Below, one piece after another: positions 57,453 to 64,000 of a DNA stretch of 64,000 nucleotides. The DNA comes from Triatoma infestans (lineage: Eukaryota > Arthropoda > Insecta > Hemiptera > Reduviidae), in assembly GCA_011037195.1 (NCBI GenBank), contig JAAEAF010000127.1:123498-187497 (forward strand), written 5' to 3'. The notes below the pieces were generated by a model. That model saw nothing but the letters and a program-made list of their open reading frames with translations, was not told the DNA's origin and ran no database searches. Every line of letters begins with the position of its first letter. Position 1 is the stretch's first letter. Position numbers and translations under genes: made by a program.

Positions 57453-57455
57453 TTA

Positions 57456-57660
57456 ATTGTAAGTGATGAATATTTAGTCAATATTGCGACAATGGCAGAC
57501 AGAATAATGGAGATGTATCTTCAAGGTGACATATATAGTGCAGCAAGAAAGGTTACATCCATAAGGCTAGATGAAACAGCTAAAAGACTCGCTGCTCTTG
57601 AAAAAAACCAATTCACAACAAACCCTGTCTTCATTACAAAAAGGTGAATTTCTAATGTTT
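57456..57660 (+). pseudogene. Gypsy-like gag relic, continuation
   Basis: 'VSDEYLVNIATMADRIMEMY' and 'ETAKRLAALEKNQ' are the part of gag that normally follows the block ending at 55459. Removing the element and one TTA copy would put the two parts in one reading frame. No protease or RT domain follows. Confidence 0.7.
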
Positions 57661-58140
57661 ATCACACCCCTCGAGCTGATCCACCTGTGAAGTTCCAGAG
57701 GTATATGACTAGCGAGGTAATGGCGCTTCCCTAAATTGAACTCCAATTCTCTATACCAGGATAACGCTCATTCTCCTCAACACCTACCCTATAATTATAA
57801 ATATAATCACAGCTTTAAAAGAACGTCGTGTGAGTGTTTCCCATAGATATATTTTTTCATCAGAGATATTTTCCGTGATAGCCTGCTTTCATTTTGTGTT
57901 CATCGAGCGAAAAGTTTGTGAGTTTGTATGTTGGTTTTGGATGTATGTGAATGTGGCAAATTTGTCCGTGGTTACTTGTCATTCCTATTATTACAATGGC
58001 GAGTTAGTTTTTCTGGAGTTTGTTAACGATATTCGTACTGTAACTATTGTTATTAGCTTTGATGTAGATTGTTTGTTACTATATTACACATTTCTTTATT
58101 ACTTGAATCCAGTAACAGTAGAGGAGCGAGTAAGACTTAC
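57661..58140. other. Intron of the C2-domain gene, remainder
   Basis: HINE 3' end at about 57826 ('GTCGTGTGAGTGTTTCCCAT') joined to a family A scrap at 57859-57906 ('ATCAGAGATATTTTCCGTGA', 'TAGCCTGC'). The minus-strand donor GTAAGT is at 58140-58135. Confidence 0.55.
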
Positions 58141-58346
58141 TTTTATCTTTCTGGTGCATGAGCGGTAGTTCAACATGTTTCAGGCCGTGGAAATTCTCAG
58201 CACTCGATTGGCTACTAATTCCAGGTATTGAGGACAGTGAGAGAAACGCTTCTCCAGCAAAGTCATTGGCAGTCAGCACATCGTGATCCATCACGGTGAA
58301 GCAGATCATGGCCGCCTCTGATTTACACTGGTCCAGCGTCACTGAA
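58141..58346 (-). CDS. Munc13-like C2 protein (BAIAP3 / Unc-13-4 family), C2-domain exon
   Basis: A 206-bp exon between acceptor TTTTCCTAG and donor GTAAGT on the minus strand. It encodes the second half of a C-terminal C2 domain: 'AAMICFTVMDHDVLTANDFA' then 'GEAFLSLSSIPGI' and 'GLKHVELPLMHQKDK'. The Asp residues of 'MDHD' and 'ND' fit Ca2+-binding loop 3. BAIAP3 / Unc-13-4 (staccato in Drosophila) proteins act in vesicle priming and late-endosome or dense-core vesicle exocytosis. An acceptor at TTCAG five bases further in is possible. Exons upstream were not found in 58347-64000. The exon is base-composition balanced, unlike the AT-rich surroundings. Confidence 0.8.
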
Positions 58347-58539
58347 CTAGGAAAATTGATATCCAAAGAAAAGAAACATTGTAGCTGCCAATAAACAATA
58401 AAATATTTTTTATGAATGGAGCAATTGTTGTTTTAATGATTTTACAGGATTCGGCTGAAAAAACTATTATTTTTTGGTACGGTTTTTATCTCTTGCGCGG
58501 AGGATTAAGACGGTGTTGATCGATTAGGACACCCAACAT

Positions 58540-58640
58540 TACTTCAGTCACCAAGGCAACAAACTTGCCATAATGTCGGCAAAATTTTGAAAAAATTTGC
58601 TTTTCTGGCAGAACCTCAACGTCCATTTTACAAGTTTAAA
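58540..58640. repeat. Foldback family C scrap
   Basis: 'CACCAAGGCAACAAACTTGC' and 'CATAATGTCGGCAAAATTTT' followed by 'GCAGAACCTCAACGTCCATT' parallel the module and tail at 4061-4150. The core boxes are no longer recognisable. Confidence 0.5.
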
Positions 58641-58654
58641 ATAATGTTTAAAAA

Positions 58655-59673
58655 ATGAGTTTTCAACCGAACATATGCTGCTATGGCGCAGAAAAAAGAA
58701 AACAAAAAAAGTGTGAAGAAAAACTTACGAATTTTTACATTTTATTACAAAAAACAAAAAAAAAACAAGACGGGATTATTGATGATAACACAGCTAATAA
58801 TGAATCAGTATTAGATGAACAAGGCTGTAGTTGGTCTGATCAAAGGAAACAGGATGCATCAGAACTAGTAGATGAGCAGGGCTGGCAGTTCATCTAATAA
58901 AGACATAGATGCATATCCAGTTGATATAGAACGTTGAATATGTGGATGGGTCCGCAATGCTGGATATCATCTGGATTTTATCCGTCGTAGCATGGTGATT
59001 TTTGTTGTTCCTGCCGGTTTCAGATTCTCATCTATCGCCCATGAAGATGATATGGAACGTTTTGTAAATAATATTATTTATATATAGTGGAAGATTCATT
59101 ATTTACATGTGCACCATTTCGATCTTTGAACCACAAAATAATTAGGCACTTTTCAGAAAATTATTACGATTCAACATACAAACATGCTAGTTAAATATTT
59201 AATTAATTTAAATTGTAAAATATCATTTAGAAAATAATTGTAGAATAACATCAGAAAAGCAACTATATAACAATTTGCAAATTTACTATTGGTTAAATAT
59301 CCATTTAATTGTCCAGAAGTAATTATAGCAGCATTATTCTATTTAGCTATATCGGTAACAGTAGCATCTGCAGAACGTTCATTCAAACTAAAATTGATAA
59401 AATCTTGTATTAGTAATAGCACGGAAGAACAATTGCATTTTCTCTCTTCATTGAAAGTGAACATGAGTAAATGCCACATTTCTCTATGGATGATTAATTT
59501 CTGATTTTACCAATAAAAATATGAGAAGGATGAATATATAATGTGAGAGTGTATGTATACATTTATTGAATAAAAATAAAAACATACGAATAATAATAGT
59601 ATTATATTTTTTTTTAATTATCGGGGCCCAAGCATGATTTTGCGGAGGCCTACAAATTCTAGTTACGCCACTG
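58655..59673 (+). mobile_element. hAT (ZMYM1-like) transposon remnant
   Basis: An N-terminal frame (58655-58897) has 'AEKRKQKKCEEKL', like the start of ZMYM1-type hAT transposases. A C-terminal frame (59289-59504) has 'YLAISVTVASAERSFKLKLI' and 'KSCISNSTEEQLHFLSSLKV', the hAT dimerisation domain. The middle of the transposase is missing and a family B foldback piece lies at 58947-59043. The right terminus reads 'CTAGTTACGCCACTG', ending at 59673, the reverse complement of a CAGTGGCGTAACTAG-type hAT end. The left terminus was not found. Confidence 0.75.
58947..59043. repeat. Foldback family B scrap inside the hAT remnant
   Basis: 'GGGTCCGCAATGCTGGATAT' and 'TTATCCGTCGTAGCATGG'. On the minus strand the module has stem II AGA…TCT where other copies have GGA…TCC, a paired change. 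The core is damaged (GGGCGA). Confidence 0.7.
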
Positions 59674-59945
59674 CTTGTACGCCCTGTTTACATGATGGAA
59701 GTCACGAACTAAGTTTTTAATAATCAATTTATAAAAACGCTTGAGCCTCCACGTAGAGACTACTTCATTGGTTTGCTATAAATTGACGTTTCCCCCATAT
59801 TGAATGAACTTTTTCAGGGTCGTTTCACCTTGAAAGCTAATGAAGCAATGAATCTTGGCAGAAGAGTAGCGCGGCCCTTTACTCAATCCTCTTGGCTGCA
59901 GGTAGTAGGCAGGGTTTAATTTTTTCTTCCTTGCCCCCGATTGCC
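59674..59945. other. Unannotated DNA between hAT and R1-like elements
   Basis: No feature supported. The exact 5' boundary of the LINE is uncertain here. Confidence 0.4.
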
Positions 59946-60423
59946 TAGTGGGTGACGAGGTCTAAGCCTCCCATCTCAACAAAGCTGTAACGTTGCCCCG
60001 TGTAGGGCCGGGTTAGAATAGCCCTACGGTATTCCCTGCCCGTCGTAAGAGGCGACCAAAAGGGACGAGGGATTTCCGGGTACAACTATGGCATGTCTTG
60101 GTTTTTCTTGGTAGGCTATTTGGTAAGTTTCAATTAGGGCTGGCGCTGCGGCGGGTACCGTCGAGAACCTGGTTTTCGGCGGAAAGCGTCCGCAGGTCCC
60201 CATGCGGTGGCAAGCAATACATACTGGTGCCCGTGTAGTTCAAGGCACGGGAGCCCTGAGACTTTGGTGGTAGGGGCCTGGGACCACACGGGAGTTGAGC
60301 ATCTTCCTCCCACGATGGTGTATTCCGGCTCGGTGAGGGAACTCACTGACCCCTATGGTGAGTAACCCTAGGGTGAGGGTATACCCTGGCGGATAGCCTG
60401 TATGTATTTGGGATTCTTTAAAA

Positions 60424-61779
60424 ATGGAAACTAATATTTCTTTAAGAGAAGAGTTGGGAGCTGTAGGTGGTGAGGAACGTACTGAGAACGTTAATGTTGG
60501 AATTGAGGCTGGTGGGTGGATTACTCCTAAAAAAGGAAGTAAGAGATTGAGAGGCTGCGTCAGTTCACCTCAGTTAGGAGAGACTTCAGCTGTACCACTG
60601 AATAAGTCAAATGTGCTCAAGTTAGTGTCGGACTCTATTGGTATACAAAGAGAGGTGATAAATTTTATGAATGAGTCGGGTAAGAAAGCGGGAGCAAAGG
60701 TAACTGATTTTGTGCTAGGTAAGGTTGGCTCTTTTACTGGTGGAGATAGTAAAAGATTCTGTTGGAGCTTTCTTAAAGTTAGAAGCAGATGTAACGGCCG
60801 TGAGGAAGACAGAAGCTCGGATTGAGAAAATGGAAAAGGTCGTCGTTAATATTAAAGATCAGATAATAAAGGAGCAAAGAATGCGAGCGGAGGAGGCAGC
60901 ATCTACTAGGGAGGCAATTATGTCATTGGCTCAAGGTATTCATGACCCCGAGATTGTCAGAAAATATTATGCAGAGGCAGCTAGAAGTTCAGACATTCCT
61001 AAAATCAGTGTGGGTAAGCGCGATGTTCGGCCGGCGAAAACTGTGGTCGTTGTGCGTCCGCCTAAGGGAGTTGAGAACACAAAAGAAGAATTGATCAAGC
61101 TTGTTAACCCCAAGGCAGAAAAGCTACATATTAAAAGCATTAGGAGGTCGGGCGGTGGAGGCGTAGTGGTTGAAACAGCATCTCAAGAGGATGTCAATCG
61201 CTTAGCGGAATGCCAAACGCTAAAAGAAAAGGGTTTCATGGTCAATATACCTGGGCGACGAGGTCCGAGGGTAATAATTTATGATATAGATAAGACCCTG
61301 TCGGAGGATAACATTATAGAAGCAGTTCTGGAGCAAAATGAAGAACTCAAGAGTATAGGAAATTTCAAAGAACAATTCCATTTAAGGTTCCGAGTAGGTC
61401 CACGCAGAGAAGATCTTGTAAATTGGGTGGCCGAAGTCACCCCCGAGATTAGAATCATTCTGCGTCAAAAGGAAAGGCTGTTTATCGAGTGGCGTTCGTG
61501 TCGGGTCCAAGATTTTATAGGACTTCGCAGATGTTTTAAATGCCAAATGTATGGTCACGTGGCTGCTGCTTGCAACAATCTATTGCTGCATGTGGACATT
61601 GTGCGGAGGATGGTCACGATGCAAAAGACTGTAAGAATTTGAATAGTGCGTCATTGTGTATTTTATGCAAAAGGGCTAAAAAATCTTATGACCACAGTAT
61701 AACAAGTAAAGATTGTCCAGCCTATCAGATTGCGGTAGAACGTCAGTTAAATAGGATTGATTATGGGATTAAGGGATAG
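60424..61779 (+). pseudogene. R1-like ORF1 (gag-like, three CCHC knuckles), frameshifted
   Basis: Starts at ATG 60424. One frameshift near 60740-60760 moves into the frame 60725-61642 (coiled-coil-like 'VRKTEARIEKMEKVVVNIKD', then an ordered region). A second near 61575 moves into the frame ending at 61779. Knuckles: CFKCQMYGHVAAAC, CGHCAEDGHDAKDC, and a third CILC…H…C. ORF1 proteins of this kind bind element RNA. Length of about 450 codons is usual for the clade. The frameshifts make it non-functional as read. Confidence 0.8.
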
Positions 61780-63797
61780 TCTTCGAATAGTACAGATCAG
61801 CAATTGTTAACCAACAATTGCGCAAAAAGGTTGATGAAGCGTCTATTGACGTACTGCTTATGCAAGAACCCTATATGTCATTTGGTCGTGTTGTGGGTTT
61901 TTCGGCTCCTTTTAGAACTATAACAGGTGTAGTCATAGGTACTCCATGGTCAGCACTTGTCGTATGTAATCCTGAATTGGGTGTATTGCAACTCCCACAA
62001 TTCTCGGATGAGTATATGGTATGCGCTCAACTACATGGTGACGTTGGGGATTTATATGTTATTAGTCTGTACTGTCGATACAGCTATTCTAACGAGAATT
62101 TTCTCTGTCGCCTTGATCAGGTTTTGAGAGCTTTAAGGTGTAAACCGTTTCTGATTGGTATGGACGCAAACGCAAAGTCACCTCTTTGGTTTAGCTGTGA
62201 ATGTGACGAACCGGGACAACGTCTTGAAGATTTTATTCTGGAACATGGCCTTCAGGTGATTAACGAGGCATCGCCATATTTTACTTTTTCGAGCCATGCT
62301 GGCGAGTCGAATATTGACGTCACGCTCATTTCCCCGGCAGCTAGGCATTTAAATTGGATTTGAAATATATAGCCTGATTGGTGTTTCAGTGACCATAGAT
62401 GCATTGTGTTGGTTATACTAGAAATAGAAGATTAGAAAAGTTAGACCATTTTCTTATTAAAAGAGCTAACTGGGAAAAGTTTGATGACAGCATAAACAAC
62501 GAATTTAATGCCCATAAATTGTTAGAATTTCAGGAAATGACGGCTCAAGAAAAAGCCAGCACCCTAACACATACCATTGTTAAGGCAGCTAGTCGCTCAA
62601 TTCCACTTAGGCGAAAGATGGTAGGCAGCGTACCATGGTGGTCTGCGAAATTGCAGAAGTTACGAATGGAGGCTAATAAGGCACGTAAAGTATTTCAAAG
62701 GCTCAGACGGCGAAGATTTCCGGATGAAGTGCTTCAAAACGCCTGGGACAATCACAGAGCAAAGAGAAATGCCTTCACCTCGGCAGTTCGGCCTGCTAAG
62801 GAAAAGTGTTGGCGGGACTTAGTTAGACTCGAAGGGAACTGCTCTCCTTGGGGTCTGGTGCATAAAATAACTGTTAAAGTGCCTCAAGAAACAATCTTAG
62901 CCTCTGTTCAAGTAAGTGGAGCTGCGAGCTCTTTGAGCTGGGTGGAGACTGTGCACAGACTGTTAGATACACTACTGCCAGATGATAATGAATTGGAAGA
63001 TACTCCTGCCCAATCATCGAAACGAAAACTAATTAGCGAGTATATGAATGACGATAATCAAGATCCTTTTTTGGAATCGGATATTGAAACTGCCTTAGCT
63101 CGGCAAAAAAGTCGCTCTGCTCCTGGTATGGACAGAATTTCTTTAGAAATGATTAAAAGAGTTTGGTCACTCCGTCCTCTCCTTTTGATGAGTACTTATA
63201 ACAGCTGCCTTAAAGAAGGTTATTTCCCGGACTGCTGGAAATCCGGTGAGTTACGATTAATACTAAAAAGTAAAGACAAACGTTTAGATGACCCTAAATC
63301 ATACAGACCAATTTGTTTATTACCGATTTAGGAAAGATATTAGAACGTTTGTATATCCGGAAATTAGTGACTTTGTATGAAAGTAAGGGTTTAGTGCAGG
63401 AGACACAATACGGTTTTAAGCCTGGAAAGTGTACAGAGGATGCGATTCATGCTTTAATTGGTTCCTTAAATCTTGATTTTAAATATGTAGCGGAAATTTT
63501 CGTGGATAAAGCTGGCGCGTTCGACAACCTCTGGTGGCAAAGTGTGTTTGATCGTCTTAGGTTAATGTCTTGTCCGCATAATTTATTTAAACTCGTGAAG
63601 TCCTTTTTGGAAGATAGAACAGTAGTGGTTAGATCAAATTTTAGAAAGGTCACTAAGACTGTTACTCGTGGATGTCCTCAGGGCTCTATTTCTGGTCCTG
63701 TTTTTTGGAACATGGCTTTGGATGAGCTTCTCGCTACTGATATCCCTGGACTTAGCAGTAAAATTGTTTGTATGTGCAGTAGCTTCTATTGTAGTTA
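61780..63797 (+). pseudogene. R1-like ORF2: endonuclease plus truncated reverse transcriptase
   Basis: The endonuclease spans about 61850-62420: 'LLMQEPY', 'GMDANAKSPLW', 'SNIDVTLIS', and after a frameshift near 62365 the 'FSDHR' box with the catalytic His. RT follows from about 62399: 'SAPGMDRISLEMIKRVW', 'SYRPICLLP', a frameshift near 63320, 'LGKILERLY', 'QYGFKPGKCTEDAI', motif A 'VDKAGAFDN', and motif B 'RGCPQGSISGPVFWNM' (about 63661-63708). The frame then runs into 3' UTR-like sequence before any YADD box. A complete R1-type ORF2 is about 1000 residues; here some 400 are missing. Confidence 0.85.
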
Positions 63798-64000
63798 GTC
63801 TAGGATGCGTTAGTTGTTATGTTCGCTTATGTGCACTTTTGAGTGCCCTTCCCTCGTTTATTTAGTGATTATGTATATATAGAAACAGTTCTGTTTATAG
63901 TAAAGTCGATTGCGATAGATGAATAGTTTGCGGGCTGGGATGAGCGCGAGCTCAGGTACGCCCTATAGTGTGTCTTGATAAAAAAAAAAAAAGAAAAAAA
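63798..64000 (+). other. 3' UTR and poly(A) tail of the R1-like element
   Basis: Non-coding sequence with 'GCGGGCTGGGATGAGCGCGA', ending 'TGTGTCTTGAT' and then an A-run with one G (63980-64000). The intact tail next to a deleted ORF2 suggests the deletion preceded or accompanied insertion. Confidence 0.75.

Larger units (their letters stand above)
59946..64000 (+). mobile_element. R1-like non-LTR retrotransposon, internally deleted, to the window end
   Basis: Order: a GC-rich 5' UTR (about 59946-60423, with 'CGTCGTAAGAGGCGACCAAA'), ORF1 with CCHC knuckles, ORF2 with an APE-type endonuclease and part of the reverse transcriptase, then an abrupt switch at about 63760-63800 to a 3' UTR and an A-rich tail (63980-64000). 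RT motifs after the B box, RNase H and the C-terminal knuckle are missing. About five frameshifts break the two ORFs. The tail reaches the window edge, so target-site duplications cannot be checked. R1-clade placement rests on the knuckles plus the endonuclease and RT phrases. Confidence 0.8.

Noticed and set aside
1..64000. tRNA, rRNA or other standard RNA genes
   Set aside because: No A/B-box pair with a cloverleaf and no rRNA-like conserved block was seen by eye; a tRNAscan-SE run would settle this.

Overview
The window is AT-rich, repeat-dense eukaryotic nuclear DNA with spliceosomal introns of roughly 0.1 to 2.7 kb. A clip-domain serine protease homologue of insect type, together with insect-type transposable elements (PIF/Harbinger, piggyBac, hAT, Jockey-like and R1-like LINEs), points to an insect. 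A hemipteran is my guess; the species cannot be fixed from sequence alone.

Two host genes are supported. (1) On the + strand, ten coding exons between 24537 and 40048 join in phase into one 900-residue secreted clip-domain serine protease homologue. Its catalytic serine is replaced by glycine, and its clip domain is split by an insert of about 330 residues flanked by furin-like sites; it resembles the Drosophila scarface / PPAF2 group. (2) On the - strand, the last two coding exons (58346-58141 and 54756-54662) of a Munc13-like C2-domain protein of the BAIAP3 / Unc-13-4 (staccato) family; its upstream exons lie beyond the window or were not found.

Almost everything else is repeats. Positions 1-24500 contain no host gene, only element remnants. 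The most abundant family is a roughly 0.9-kb dispersed repeat with 13-bp subterminal inverted repeats and a 3' terminal hairpin, the layout of Helentron-associated elements (HINE / DINE-1 type); about 20 full or partial copies are seen, and two contain newly expanded tandem arrays. Other elements: a Harbinger element with intact TIRs and TAA target duplication (259-1072), a second Harbinger-like element (55463-57452) inserted in a Gypsy gag relic that itself lies in the last intron of the C2-domain gene, fragments of at least four LINEs, piggyBac and hAT remnants, and an internally deleted R1-like LINE running into its poly(A) tail at the window end.

The most striking signal is a set of foldback (palindromic) repeats of at least five sequence families. 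Each carries, in one or both arms, a short module that folds like a minimal hammerhead ribozyme: CTGANGA core, stem II, GAAA, a tiny palindromic stem III, a GUC or GUA site and a closing stem I. Stems change in a compensated way between families. Hammerhead variants with a reduced stem III are known from Penelope-like elements, so these foldbacks may be non-autonomous relatives; no Penelope reverse transcriptase was found here.
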